Below, one piece after another: positions 35,100 through 44,774 of a DNA stretch of 64,000 nt. The first letter of the stretch is position 1; every line of letters begins with the position of its first letter. The position numbers and the translations under genes are program-made. Source of the stretch: an uncultured Duncaniella sp. (GTDB lineage Bacteria; Bacteroidota; Bacteroidia; Bacteroidales; Muribaculaceae); the NCBI GenBank assembly GCA_910578515.1, contig CAJTQR010000005.1, forward strand, positions 124,001-188,000. Direction: 5' to 3'. The notes below the pieces were generated by a model. It was not told where the DNA came from and made no database searches. It saw nothing but the letters and a program-made list of their open reading frames with translations.

Positions 35100-38000
35100 A
35101 TGAAAAAAGCAATTCTCAGTGCAATCATGCTATTAGTTATAGCAATAGTGGCACAGGCACAAAACATCACGGTGCATGGGACTGTTGTTTCAGCAACTGA
35201 TTCCGAACCTTTAATTGGGGCAAGCGTAGTGCCTGAAGGAAAAGGGGCACTTGGCGTAGCTACCGATATTGACGGTCGATTTGAATTGACCGTGCCGGAA
35301 GGTACAAACCTCGTTATTTCATACGTAGGGTTCAAATCTGTAACCCTTCGCGCCGAGTCATCCATGTCGGTAATTCTTCACGAGGATACAGAGATGCTCG
35401 ATGAAGTGGTAGTGGTGGGATATTCTTCAGAAAAGAAATCAGATTTGACCGGTTCGGTATCGGTGGTGAAGATGAAAGATGTGGCTGATACGCCTACCGG
35501 AAATGTTATACAGGCATTGCAGGGTAGGGTAGCCGGTATGACCGTGACCACTGATGGCACCCCCGGCGGTCTGAGCACAGGTACATCGATTCGTGGCGCG
35601 TCATCATTCCGTGGTGATGCCAATGGTCCTCTCTATGTGATAGATGGTGTAATGACCCGTGAAAATCCTGGAACTATCCTCAGCAGCAATGACGTGGAGT
35701 CAATCCAGGTCCTCAAGGATGCGGCATCGGCTTCAATCTATGGTGCACAGGCTGCAAACGGTGTGATTATCATTACCACAAAACGAGCTAAAAAAGGTGA
35801 GGCACATGTGACATTCGATGCCACTCTCACCATGCAGACCTACAATAGCGGACTGGACTTGCTTGATGCTTATGAGTGGGGCGACGTGTATTGGTCAGCT
35901 TATAAATATGCTCACAATGGCTCTACACCCTCATCTGCTATCTATGGCAATGGTGCTACAGCCCAGTTACAGACCTATAAGAATCTTAACGGAGTGAATG
36001 TAGCTCCTCAGACCACCGACTGGGAAGATGAAATACACCGCACAGCATTAATGCAGACCTATAGCCTCGGACTGTCGAAAGGGTCCGAATCAGGTTCCTC
36101 ATCCCTGTCGCTGAGTTGGCTTGACCATGATGGTATCGTAAAGGGCTCAGATTTCCAGCGTGTGAATTCACGATTCAGTTCTGATTACGGCTTCCTTAAC
36201 AACCGACTCATAGCCGGTGGAAATGTTGCTGTGAACTGGTGGCGTGCCCACTATATGCCCGATGGTGCAGAGGAAAATGCGGTGAAGCAACATCCGGCAA
36301 AGGCTGTGTATGATGAATCCGGTGTCTATGTTGACCAAATTAATGATGTACTCGGCGATGCACAGAATATGATGCGCCTAATCAATAACAATAAAAACAA
36401 TAAGCATGAATATTGGCGTGTGTTCGGAAATGCTTATCTGCAGATAGAACCGATAAAAAATCTTATACTTAAGACAAACTTTGGTATAAATTACTATAAT
36501 GAGACCAACAAGACATTTGAGCCCAAGTGGCTGCGTGATGATACTAATAAGCTAACCCAGTCGACAGCAAAGAACACAGATTGGGTATGGACCAATACAG
36601 CCCAGTATAATGTCGATTTCGGTAAGAACTCTTTGATGGCTCTTCTCGGTGTGGAATCGAAAAGATATCATAATGAGAATTTCTTTGGATATGGAACCGG
36701 ATTGGAAATTGAGGCCCCGAACTATATTTACTTGAGTAATGTGACCTCTAATAAAAATGTCGGAGCCGGTGCTTCAAATTACTCTATGTTCTCGGGATTC
36801 GGTAAATTTAATTACACGTATGATAATAAGTATTTGCTATCAGTGACAGTGCGTCGCGATGCTTCTTCACGTCTTTCACATGACCATAATTATGATTGGT
36901 TTCCCGCTATATCAGCCGGATGGCGCATATCACAGGAAAAGTTTATGGAGAGCACCCGCACATGGCTCTCAGACCTTAAGATTCGTGGTTCATGGGGTAT
37001 TAACGGTAATGACTTGATTGATAATGAGGCGTTCTATGCCAAATATCTTATGAGCCTTGACAGAGGTAGTTATAATATGAGTGGTGATGGTGTCACTCTT
37101 TCACCCGGAGCATTTCGTATCCGTACTACTAATCCGGACCTTAAGTGGGAAAAAACTTATCAGACCAATTTCGGGTTTGATGCCGGTTTCTTTAATAATC
37201 GTTTGACTGTGTCATTTGATTACTTCTTCAAGGAAACTAAGGATATGTTGGTGGAGAAGCCGTATATTGCAACCATAGGTGAAGGTGGTTACTGCTGGTA
37301 TAATGGCGGCGAGATGACTAATAAAGGTGTGGAAGGTCAAATCAATTGGCGTACTTCTGTGAATAAGGATTTTAGCTATGAAGTGGGATTTAATTTCACT
37401 GTGTCGAAAAACAAAGTGACAGACTTGCTTGATGATATTTATTATTCATACGGAGGAGGTTATGCCGGTCATTCATTAGTAGGTCAATCACTTGGCTCAT
37501 GGATGGGATTCAAGACTGATGGAGTATTCAGAACTCAGGAAGAGGTTGATGAGTACTGCAGCAAGTATCAGGTGGAATTCGGTCGCCCGGCTGTAGGTCG
37601 AATAAAGTATGTCGATGCAGATGGAGATGGCAAAATAAACTATAATGACCGTACATGGCTGGGATGTGACTTACCCAAAGCTCAGTTCGGATTAAGCCTG
37701 GGCGCAAATTGGCGTGGTTTTGACATGAATATGTTCTTCAGCGCGATTGTTCGTGATGCATTCAACAATTCCAAGTACTACACTGATTTGTTCCAATGCT
37801 GGAACGGTAACCATGGCGCCCGTCTGCTTACCGCTGCGAATGCTTATGATAATTTCCTCCAGACCGGAATTTATGATTGTGACACACCAGCGCCTACGAC
37901 TGACAACTCAAACAATGAGCATGAAGTGTCAGAATTTCATATCGAGGATGGCTCATTCCTGCGCATGAAGACATTTACCCTTGGTTACTCACTGCCTGAA

Positions 38001-38159
38001 GGCTTGCGCAGCAAGTTGAAAATGTCGAATGCCCGTATATATTTCCAGGCTCAGAATCTGTTCACTATTACAAATTACTCAGGCGCTGACCCTGAAGGAC
38101 TTGGCTATCCTTACGCTATGCCTCGACAGTATACATTCGGTTTGCAGTTCGGTTTCTAA
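35100..38159 (+). CDS. susC: SusC-family TonB-dependent outer membrane transporter
   Basis: Outer-membrane barrel that imports oligosaccharides using TonB energy. The 1019-aa protein starts with a signal peptide ending AQA (residue 20), then a carboxypeptidase-regulatory-like domain (about 22-95: VHGTVVSATDSEPLIGASVV, then DIDGRFELTVPEG), the TonB box DEVVVVGY (101-108), a plug domain (about 115-225) and a 22-stranded barrel that ends in the usual aromatic FGLQFGF. It is paired with susD after 34 nt and follows the fructose-type regulator, so fructo-oligosaccharides are the likely cargo. The substrate itself is inferred from context, not from the barrel sequence. Confidence 0.93.
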   Translation: MKKAILSAIMLLVIAIVAQAQNITVHGTVVSATDSEPLIGASVVPEGKGALGVATDIDGRFELTVPEGTNLVISYVGFKSVTLRAESSMSVILHEDTEMLDEVVVVGYSSEKKSDLTGSVSVVKMKDVADTPTGNVIQALQGRVAGMTVTTDGTPGGLSTGTSIRGASSFRGDANGPLYVIDGVMTRENPGTILSSNDVESIQVLKDAASASIYGAQAANGVIIITTKRAKKGEAHVTFDATLTMQTYNSGLDLLDAYEWGDVYWSAYKYAHNGSTPSSAIYGNGATAQLQTYKNLNGVNVAPQTTDWEDEIHRTALMQTYSLGLSKGSESGSSSLSLSWLDHDGIVKGSDFQRVNSRFSSDYGFLNNRLIAGGNVAVNWWRAHYMPDGAEENAVKQHPAKAVYDESGVYVDQINDVLGDAQNMMRLINNNKNNKHEYWRVFGNAYLQIEPIKNLILKTNFGINYYNETNKTFEPKWLRDDTNKLTQSTAKNTDWVWTNTAQYNVDFGKNSLMALLGVESKRYHNENFFGYGTGLEIEAPNYIYLSNVTSNKNVGAGASNYSMFSGFGKFNYTYDNKYLLSVTVRRDASSRLSHDHNYDWFPAISAGWRISQEKFMESTRTWLSDLKIRGSWGINGNDLIDNEAFYAKYLMSLDRGSYNMSGDGVTLSPGAFRIRTTNPDLKWEKTYQTNFGFDAGFFNNRLTVSFDYFFKETKDMLVEKPYIATIGEGGYCWYNGGEMTNKGVEGQINWRTSVNKDFSYEVGFNFTVSKNKVTDLLDDIYYSYGGGYAGHSLVGQSLGSWMGFKTDGVFRTQEEVDEYCSKYQVEFGRPAVGRIKYVDADGDGKINYNDRTWLGCDLPKAQFGLSLGANWRGFDMNMFFSAIVRDAFNNSKYYTDLFQCWNGNHGARLLTAANAYDNFLQTGIYDCDTPAPTTDNSNNEHEVSEFHIEDGSFLRMKTFTLGYSLPEGLRSKLKMSNARIYFQAQNLFTITNYSGADPEGLGYPYAMPRQYTFGLQFGF

Positions 38160-38193
38160 TCTTAATATCTAACTCCATAAAATATAGAATAAA

Positions 38194-39957
38194 ATGGAAC
38201 TCAAAAATATATTCCTTACACTCGCTTGCTCGATGTCATTGATGAGCTGCAGTGAAGATTTTCTTGAAAATAAGCCGCAGGGTAGCCTTTCGGATGGCGT
38301 CATGACATCACAGGCTGCAATCGACCTTCTGGTTAATTCTGCTTATGCATCACTTTCGGGCTTTACAAATGAGCAGGGAGACCCTTGGGTACGTCCCACC
38401 TCCAACTGGAGCTTCGGAGAAGTTCGTGCTGATAATGCTTACAAAGGTGGCGGTGGCGAAGGTGATATATGGGATGTGCATGCGATGGAGACATTTCAGG
38501 TGCAATCGAACAATGGAAACCTTGATGGGAAATGGTTTAATCTGTATAGCCAGATTTCACGCTGCAATGCCGCTCTGAGAGTGCTCAATAATGTAAATGA
38601 TAGTGAGCTTCCAGTGAAAGCCTCACGTATAGCCGAAATGAAGGTACTTCGCGGACATTTCTACTTTGAACTCGTAAGATTGTTTAACAAGGTGCCATAC
38701 ATGGATGAGAATCTCCCGGAGACTGAATATGTGAATGTGCCGAATGATGAGTTCTCTCGTGAGGAGCATCTGGCTCGTATAGCTAACGATATGATAGAAG
38801 CATCCAAAGATTTGCCTGAACGTCAGGCGGAAGTAGGGCGCATCAATCGTAATATCGCGCTCGCTTATGCTGCCAAAGTGAAGCTTTATCAAGCTTATGA
38901 GCAGGACCCGCAGACTCATGCTGTGACATCAATCAATAAATCACTTTTGAAAGAGGTGGTTGAACTTATTGACCGTCTGCAAGGCTATGATTTGCTTCCG
39001 GACTTTCAAGGGCTTGACCTTGTGGCTAACGAGAATGGTGTTGAGTCAGTGTTTGCAATCCAGTATTCAATGAATGACGGTTCAGGTGATGCCGGTAGAG
39101 TAAACTGGAGTAATCTTCTCAACTCACCAGGCGGCAACAGTCCATATCACGGTGACGGATTTTTCCTTCCTTCACAGGATTTGATTAATGCTTATCAGAC
39201 AGATGATGCCGGTCTTCCTGTATTTGATTATCAGTCGAAACCTGATTATAGTGTTGTGACATTCATCGATGACGACCATCAGACATTGAGTAATGTGGAG
39301 CCAAATGTAGACCCACGCCTTGACTTTGTGGTTGGTCGTCCGACAATCACTTATAAGACATACACTGCTACCCCTTGCCAATCATGGGTGCGCGACAGAG
39401 GTGTGTATGGGCATAATTGCGCCAAACGATTCTGGGTGTCACCAGAGTCACCCGACATGTATCAAGGTTGGCCTTGGGGAGCATCACAGCTCAACTGGCA
39501 GATAATACGTTATGCTGATATGTTGCTTTACAAGGCAGAAGCATTGATTGAGCTTGGTGAAAATCTTGACGAAGCGCGTAATCTGATTAATCGGGTACGA
39601 GCACGTGCAATGAACAGCACTTATGTAAAGGATTTCAATGACCATGGTAAGGATGCGGCAAATTATAAGATAGGATTGTATCCGGCTGCCGGATGGAATC
39701 AGGAATATGCCAGGAAAGCGTTACGCACAGAGATGCGTCTTGAAAAAGCTCTCGAGGGTGAACGTTACTATGACCTTGTGCGTTGGGGAATTGCTAAAGA
39801 GGTAATGACAGCTTACTTCAATGCTGAAAAGGATTCGCGTATCTATTATCGCGATGCGAAGTTTGACAATGGGGAAGAATATTTTCCGATACCTGTGGCG
39901 CAGTATAATTTCTCGCTTGGCAAGTATACCCAGAATCCGGGTTATCCATCGTTTTAA
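38194..39957 (+). CDS. susD: SusD-family surface glycan-binding lipoprotein
   Basis: Lid of the SusCD transporter on the cell surface. The 587-aa protein has a signal peptide with lipobox LMSC and mature Cys19 followed by SEDFLENKPQGSL, which includes the acidic residues typical of surface-exported Bacteroidota lipoproteins. TPR-like helices follow, including NAALRVLNNV, RGHFYFELVRLFNKVPY and the C-terminal RADMLLYKAEALIELG-type segment (IIRYADMLLYKAEA) and RTEMRLEKALEGERYYDLVRWG. The end YPIPVAQYN-like segment (EEYFPIPVAQYNF) is the SusD/RagB closing pattern. No SusE-like gene follows; a long terminator does. Confidence 0.93.
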   Translation: MELKNIFLTLACSMSLMSCSEDFLENKPQGSLSDGVMTSQAAIDLLVNSAYASLSGFTNEQGDPWVRPTSNWSFGEVRADNAYKGGGGEGDIWDVHAMETFQVQSNNGNLDGKWFNLYSQISRCNAALRVLNNVNDSELPVKASRIAEMKVLRGHFYFELVRLFNKVPYMDENLPETEYVNVPNDEFSREEHLARIANDMIEASKDLPERQAEVGRINRNIALAYAAKVKLYQAYEQDPQTHAVTSINKSLLKEVVELIDRLQGYDLLPDFQGLDLVANENGVESVFAIQYSMNDGSGDAGRVNWSNLLNSPGGNSPYHGDGFFLPSQDLINAYQTDDAGLPVFDYQSKPDYSVVTFIDDDHQTLSNVEPNVDPRLDFVVGRPTITYKTYTATPCQSWVRDRGVYGHNCAKRFWVSPESPDMYQGWPWGASQLNWQIIRYADMLLYKAEALIELGENLDEARNLINRVRARAMNSTYVKDFNDHGKDAANYKIGLYPAAGWNQEYARKALRTEMRLEKALEGERYYDLVRWGIAKEVMTAYFNAEKDSRIYYRDAKFDNGEEYFPIPVAQYNFSLGKYTQNPGYPSF

Positions 39958-39991
39958 TTAATGGAGAGGGTGATTAGAAATCCTTCAGACA

Positions 39992-40053
39992 AATAAGCTA
40001 AAAAAATAAATGGTTGAGCCGATTGACTCAACCATTTATTTTTTTAGCTTATT
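39992..40053. terminator. Long bidirectional terminator between susD and the export operon
   Basis: Perfect 27-bp inverted repeat (39992-40018 with 40027-40053) around an 8-nt loop, with A- and T-rich flanks on the two sides. It separates the convergent susCD and wza-wzc-cpsB operons and should work in both directions. Confidence 0.92.
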
Positions 40054-40059
40054 ATTTTT

Positions 40060-40761
40060 TTAATTAGGGATGGCTTCCAGCTTTGATTTTCCCAAACGCA
40101 TCTGTTTGATTATATCAAGATGCTCGGTGCGATGCAAATCAGTTCCTGATAAATCATACATTCCTTCTGAAAGCAATTTTTCAGCTTTTTCTTTTACCAC
40201 AGGACCGTAATGACCACATAGTGACATGAGGTTGAGCTGGAATCTGACCTCCATCCCTTTCAATTTGCGATAGGTGGAGATAGAATCAATATAATTGTAA
40301 CGTTCGGGATGGGCGAGTAGTGGAAAGTATCCTTTAGCTTTTATTTCTTCAAGAATCTCGTAAAAATTCATTGGAGAGCTAAAATAAGAGGTTTCCACAA
40401 GAAGCATGTTTCCATCATTGCCGATTGGGAGCACATCATTTTTTTCAAGTCGTTCTGAGAATATCTGGTCTATCATGTTCTCAGCTGCAAGGTGGAGAGT
40501 TATGTCACCATTATAAGCAGCTTTGAGTTCATCGAACCGTTTTCGCAGAGCGGAGGTCTCATTTGGCACATCCTCCATAATATGGGGGGTAAGCCAAACT
40601 TCCTTAATCCCCGCTCTTTCATACCGGTCCAATATAGATAATGATTGTTCCATGGTTTTTACCCCATCGTCCACACCAGGGAGGATGTGGCAATGCCAGT
40701 CGGTAAATCCGGTCAAATCATAAGGAGCGGTTTTCTTGAATAGCGAGGATAGGAATGACAT
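40060..40761 (-). CDS. Tyrosine-protein phosphatase, CpsB/PHP family
   Basis: Metal-dependent phosphatase of 233 aa that removes phosphate from the tyrosine-rich tail of the Wzc-type kinase. The PHP metal-binding motif is WHCHILPGVDDG (22-33, with H23, H25 and D31/D32); further ligands lie in LTPHIMEDVP, LAHPERY and GTDLHRTEH. It starts 10 nt after the kinase gene and is last in the wza-wzc-cpsB operon. CpsB-type enzymes pair with such kinases in Gram-positives; the pairing here with a single-chain kinase is common in Bacteroidota. Confidence 0.88.
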   Translation of the reverse strand: MSFLSSLFKKTAPYDLTGFTDWHCHILPGVDDGVKTMEQSLSILDRYERAGIKEVWLTPHIMEDVPNETSALRKRFDELKAAYNGDITLHLAAENMIDQIFSERLEKNDVLPIGNDGNMLLVETSYFSSPMNFYEILEEIKAKGYFPLLAHPERYNYIDSISTYRKLKGMEVRFQLNLMSLCGHYGPVVKEKAEKLLSEGMYDLSGTDLHRTEHLDIIKQMRLGKSKLEAIPN

Positions 40762-40771
40762 TTTTTATTTC

Positions 40772-43219
40772 TTATTTATTGTTTGTTTTGGCATCATCGC
40801 CGTAATTGTAGCCGTAGCCATAACCATAGCCATAACCGTAACGATAGTTATGAGAATAGCCGTAGCGTCCTTTGTGGTTGCTTGTACCGTTAAGCACGTA
40901 TGCCATGTTTTTGTACTTTTTCTGAGTGTAGAGCTTTTCAAGTTCGGGGAGCATGGAACGTTCCAAAAGTCCTGCACGAAGAATAAATACGGTACGGTCA
41001 ACCTGCTTGTCGATAATCTGGGCATCTGCCACAACTTCGATAGGAGGACAGTCAATCATGATGAAGTCGTAATTCAGACGGAGCTGTTCTATCATCTTTG
41101 CGAAGTTGGGTGATTCGAGCAACTCGGCAGGGTTAGGAGGCATGGTGCCTACAGGAAGCACAAACAGGTGTCCTGATTCCCCCTCCGGAACAATCACAGA
41201 ATCCAAATCGGTGACAGCTCCGCTCAGATAGTCAGCGAGACCCTTTGATGGAGAGTTGACATAGGATGAAGTAGTGCCATGGCGCATGTCACCGTCAATC
41301 ACGAGAACGCGACGCTTTTTCAGAGCCAATGTCTGGGCGAGGTTCATGGTGATGAACGACTTACCTGAGTGCGGGTTGAATGAGGTGAAAGCTATGACGT
41401 TGGCGCCATCGATATTGGAAGCTTTCATAAACTCCACATTTGTACGGAGCACACGGAATGACTCATTGATGATGTCTCGCTTCCCGCTTTGAACCACGAG
41501 TGTATGGTCGTCCTCAGCGTCAATGGCTTTCTTCTTTTTACCGTCATCGGCCATCGGGATTTCACCCAGGAATGGAAGTGTAAGATTTTCGACATCCTTG
41601 CGGCCACGTACCTTTGTGTTGCTGATTTCGCGGATATATGTCACACCAAAAGGTATGGCGAGACCAATCAGGAAGGCAATGATAAGGATGTTGCGACGGT
41701 TGGGCTTGGGAGGAATACCTGATTCACCCGGTTTGTTTACAATGCGGGTATTGTAAGCTGTAAAAGCCTGTGAAAGCTCGTTCTCCTCGCGTTTTTGCAG
41801 AAGGAAAAGATAGAGCGATTCCTTCACTTTCTGCTGACGTTCAACAGAGAGAAGATACTTTGCCTGTGAAGGGTTTGATGCGATACGTGAACGGGTCTGA
41901 GCTTCGTTCATCTGCAGACCTCTCAGTTGGTTGTTGAGGTTCACAATCTCGTTGTCAACAGTCTTGATGATTGCCTGACGCTGTGCTGCAAGCTGTTCGT
42001 CAAGTGTTCTAACAAGAGGGTTGGAGGTTGATGACTTGGCAACAAGCGAGTTGCGCTGGAGGATTTTGTCGTTATACTCAGCTATGAGAGCTTGGATATC
42101 TCCACTCTCCACGCCTGTGTTGGCAGGAAGAAGCTGGTCACGGTTGCCATCGGCAGCAAGATACTGACGAATATACTGAGCCATTTTCAACTGATTGTTG
42201 ATGGCGAGCAATTCTGTCTCTGTCTGCTGATTCTGAGTCATGTACATTGATGAGGCAGCCTGTACGTCAGGTATAAGGTGCTGACTCTTGTATGATGAGA
42301 TGTCGTTATCGACATTACCAAGTTCACCCTCTATCACTCCGAGACGGTCATTGATGAAGTTGGACGTGGATACCGCTATTTGATTCTTATCGCGAATCCA
42401 GTTCTCATTGTATACACCGATGAGGGTGTTGAGGACTTCATCAGCTCTTTGGATTGAAAGGTCGGAAAGAGAAAGCTTGAGTATGGTACCCTTTTCGTTG
42501 CTCATTTCTACATTGAGACGTTCCACGTAAGAGTCTCTTGCGTCGCTGAGCGGTGATTTTTTCACTGTCAGCTCTACGCTTTCATCTTTCTTGTAGTAGT
42601 GAGTAGGGCTCACCACCATCTTTCCGGCATCTGTAAGAATAGTATCATTGAGATTGCCAGTGTAAGTCTTGGACTTATCCTCAATAGTCGGTAGTTCAAC
42701 ATTCGGAATCTCAAGCTCCGGAATCTCCAGGTCAGAGATATCCACTTTACCGGCTTCGTCAACTTTAAGATTGAACGAGATTGCACCTTCATCAGGGAAT
42801 CCAATCAAGTTGACTTTGACAGGAAGGTCATATCCGTAAGCAATGACATCATGGAACTTGCCGTCGCGCATATAATTAATGTCAAGGTCAAGACGTTTTA
42901 CAGCCTCTTCCATAAGGTCCTTTGACATCATAGTGGTAAGTTCGTTTGAAATATTGGTGTTAGACTGGAACAGACCGAAATCTGCAAATTCTTCTAACGC
43001 AGAAGTATTGCCTTTGGAATCATCCTTGATGAGAATTTCGGCAGTGCGTGTGTATGTGTTAGGAGTCCTGAGCAGATACACGAAAGCGAGTCCGACGCAC
43101 ACAACCACAGATACGATAATCCAGGGCCAGTGGCGTAAAGTCAAGAAGAAAACGTCAGACAACGGCAACGCATCTGTGCCATTATCGCCATTTTTTTGAA
43201 TATCGTTGATATCTTCCAT
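40772..43219 (-). CDS. wzc: Polysaccharide co-polymerase and tyrosine autokinase (Wzc-like)
   Basis: Inner-membrane protein of 815 aa that controls chain length and export of a surface polysaccharide. The Wzz domain begins with helix 1 (about 32-51) and includes a long periplasmic coiled region to helix 2 (509-528). The BY-kinase domain has Walker A FNPHSGKS (614-621), Walker A' LVIDGDMRH (639-647) and Walker B FIMIDCPP (719-726). The C-terminal tail (785-807) has ten tyrosines, most in Gly-Tyr pairs, which are the autophosphorylation sites. Between wza (11 nt upstream) and cpsB (10 nt downstream) it forms a complete export and phosphorylation unit. No glycosyltransferase genes adjoin. Confidence 0.92.
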   Translation of the reverse strand: MEDINDIQKNGDNGTDALPLSDVFFLTLRHWPWIIVSVVVCVGLAFVYLLRTPNTYTRTAEILIKDDSKGNTSALEEFADFGLFQSNTNISNELTTMMSKDLMEEAVKRLDLDINYMRDGKFHDVIAYGYDLPVKVNLIGFPDEGAISFNLKVDEAGKVDISDLEIPELEIPNVELPTIEDKSKTYTGNLNDTILTDAGKMVVSPTHYYKKDESVELTVKKSPLSDARDSYVERLNVEMSNEKGTILKLSLSDLSIQRADEVLNTLIGVYNENWIRDKNQIAVSTSNFINDRLGVIEGELGNVDNDISSYKSQHLIPDVQAASSMYMTQNQQTETELLAINNQLKMAQYIRQYLAADGNRDQLLPANTGVESGDIQALIAEYNDKILQRNSLVAKSSTSNPLVRTLDEQLAAQRQAIIKTVDNEIVNLNNQLRGLQMNEAQTRSRIASNPSQAKYLLSVERQQKVKESLYLFLLQKREENELSQAFTAYNTRIVNKPGESGIPPKPNRRNILIIAFLIGLAIPFGVTYIREISNTKVRGRKDVENLTLPFLGEIPMADDGKKKKAIDAEDDHTLVVQSGKRDIINESFRVLRTNVEFMKASNIDGANVIAFTSFNPHSGKSFITMNLAQTLALKKRRVLVIDGDMRHGTTSSYVNSPSKGLADYLSGAVTDLDSVIVPEGESGHLFVLPVGTMPPNPAELLESPNFAKMIEQLRLNYDFIMIDCPPIEVVADAQIIDKQVDRTVFILRAGLLERSMLPELEKLYTQKKYKNMAYVLNGTSNHKGRYGYSHNYRYGYGYGYGYGYNYGDDAKTNNK
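40808..40849. repeat. Degenerate hexanucleotide repeat coding the Wzc Gly-Tyr tail
   Basis: Seven consecutive 6-bp units of the form RTARCC or close variants (GTAGCC, ATAACC, ATAGCC, GTAACG, ATAGTT), in frame on the minus strand, coding Gly-Tyr repeats. Gain or loss of a unit would add or remove one tyrosine without a frameshift. Confidence 0.85.
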
Positions 43220-43230
43220 AAAAATCTTGA

Positions 43231-44070
43231 TTACTTATTAGATATAGTGACAATGAGGGTGGCTATTGTTACACCGAATGAACCCATTGAAACCCAGAAT
43301 GAAGGGGTGTAGGGTGTGTTTCCGTTTGGTGTGGTTTCACGCTTTTTCTTATCATTGGGCTCTACATATATCACATCGTTCTGCTGAAGGTAATATACTG
43401 GGGAGCTGGTGATGCTTGACATGTCGGTCAGGTCGATTCTATAGGCCTGTTGCTTTCCTTTCTCAGTCTCGCGAATCACTGTGACATTCTCACGCATACC
43501 GTTAGGTGTGAGGTCGCGTGCCATAGCCAGTGCGTCGAGGATGCTCAGGCGGTCCTTGTTGAATTCATAGCGACCGGGAGCAGTGACTTCACCGATAATT
43601 GAGATGCCGGTATTTGCAAACTCAACGGTTACTATCGGGTCTTTCACGAGGTCATCATTGATAAGACGTTCGGCAATATAATTTGAAACTTCGTCACGAC
43701 GCATACCACCGATATGAAGTTTTCCGATAACAGGGAAAGTAATATCGCCATAGGAGTCAACTGTGTAATATGAAATCTGAAGGTTGCCATTGTTGATTGA
43801 GGTGCCGACAGATGAAGTTGTGGTTGTAGTGGCGCTTAAGCGGTTCTGCACTTGCAGGAGGTTGAACAATGAAGAGAGTGCGGGGTCCTGTGTGGTTACC
43901 ATAATCATGAGCTTGTCTTCAGGTTTTACTCTGATGTCAAGCTGTTGTTCTGCCTGAATGATAGACTCGTTGCCCAAGTCCTGGAAATAGGTGATGTTTT
44001 TTGGCGTAGAGCATGAACTCAACAGTAAAATTACCGCCAATAGACTCGTTGCAAAATGTTTAATGCGCAT
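43231..44070 (-). CDS. wza: Polysaccharide export outer membrane lipoprotein (Wza-like)
   Basis: Outer-membrane export channel component. I chose the ATG at 44068-44070, which gives 279 aa starting with a lipoprotein signal, MRIKHFATSLLAVILLLSSC (Cys20); the frame is open further upstream but those residues do not look like a signal. The polysaccharide biosynthesis/export domain follows (about 40-130: IRVKPEDKLMIMVTTQDPAL), then SLBB-type beta-grasp segments (SIIGEVTAPGRYEF). A hydrophobic helix near the C-terminus suits membrane insertion. It is first in the operon with the kinase and phosphatase. Confidence 0.9.
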   Translation of the reverse strand: MRIKHFATSLLAVILLLSSCSTPKNITYFQDLGNESIIQAEQQLDIRVKPEDKLMIMVTTQDPALSSLFNLLQVQNRLSATTTTTSSVGTSINNGNLQISYYTVDSYGDITFPVIGKLHIGGMRRDEVSNYIAERLINDDLVKDPIVTVEFANTGISIIGEVTAPGRYEFNKDRLSILDALAMARDLTPNGMRENVTVIRETEKGKQQAYRIDLTDMSSITSSPVYYLQQNDVIYVEPNDKKKRETTPNGNTPYTPSFWVSMGSFGVTIATLIVTISNK

Positions 44071-44264
44071 AATGGGTATAGTTTTGTGTCGTAATTTTGT
44101 CATTGAAAAATAATGGCAATACAATCATTAATAATAAGGAACTATGCTACCTCGTAGTCCATATTTTTTATTTTGTAGTGCAAAAATAGTTGAAAACGTA
44201 AAATTTGTTAATCGGAGAGACTCTTCTGTATAACACCCGAACGGGAGATATGTTCAAAACGCTG

Positions 44265-44295
44265 CAAATTTACTCATAAATTGCGACATATACAA
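44265..44295 (-). promoter_or_regulatory. Candidate promoter of the wza-wzc-cpsB operon
   Basis: Minus-strand TTG (44293-44295), 20-nt spacer, TAAATTTG (44265-44272). The leader to wza would be nearly 190 nt. A second possible -7 box, TATTTTTG, lies closer at 44181-44188 but lacks a -33. The 302-base gap 44071-44372 holds nothing else that I recognise. Confidence 0.55.
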
Positions 44296-44372
44296 GTAAT
44301 AGCTATTTAATCCTGAATATAGTGTTAAAAATACTTATACTTCCAGGGGACATGGATTTGCTGGAATAATAA

Positions 44373-44747
44373 TCAGTTTTTAGTGGACATTGCTTTTGTT
44401 CGGTCAAGCAGGATTTCGTCCATGTGGATTTTAGCCCAATGTATGAGTTGATTGATGATGGGAAAAAGAGAATGCGCTCTCTCAGTCAGCATGTATTCTA
44501 CTCTTGGGGGAACCTCTGCATATATTTTGCGTTTTACAAATCCATCGGTTTCAAGGGTGCGCAATGTGAGTACGAGCATTTTCTGTGAGATATCCTTCAA
44601 TTCGGCGGAGATGTCACGGAAGCGCATAGATTCATGTCCGTTAAGAGTATATAGCACCAGTAAAGTCCATTTGTCACTGATTCGGTTCAATATATTACGA
44701 ATCGGACAGTCTGGATAAAGTTCATTTTTATTGAAGTTGCGTTCCAT
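44373..44747 (-). CDS. HxlR-family transcriptional regulator
   Basis: A 124-aa winged-helix DNA-binding protein of the HxlR/YtfH type, mostly dimeric redox- or aldehyde-responsive repressors or activators. The family pattern is clear: CPIRNILNRISDKWTLLVLY (14-33), then RFRDISAELKDISQKMLVLT and the wing PPRVEYMLTERA. Cys14 sits at the position used for sensing in several members. It is divergent from the NAD(P)-binding protein gene across 246 bases with facing promoters, so it probably controls that gene and possibly the esterase behind it. Confidence 0.88.
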   Translation of the reverse strand: MERNFNKNELYPDCPIRNILNRISDKWTLLVLYTLNGHESMRFRDISAELKDISQKMLVLTLRTLETDGFVKRKIYAEVPPRVEYMLTERAHSLFPIINQLIHWAKIHMDEILLDRTKAMSTKN

Positions 44748-44774
44748 AATCAGTTGAGATGTAATAATACTTTA

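Noticed and set aside
40801..40860. Short tandem repeats suggesting a CRISPR array
   Set aside because: Units are 6 bp without spacers and are in frame within wzc as Gly-Tyr codons.
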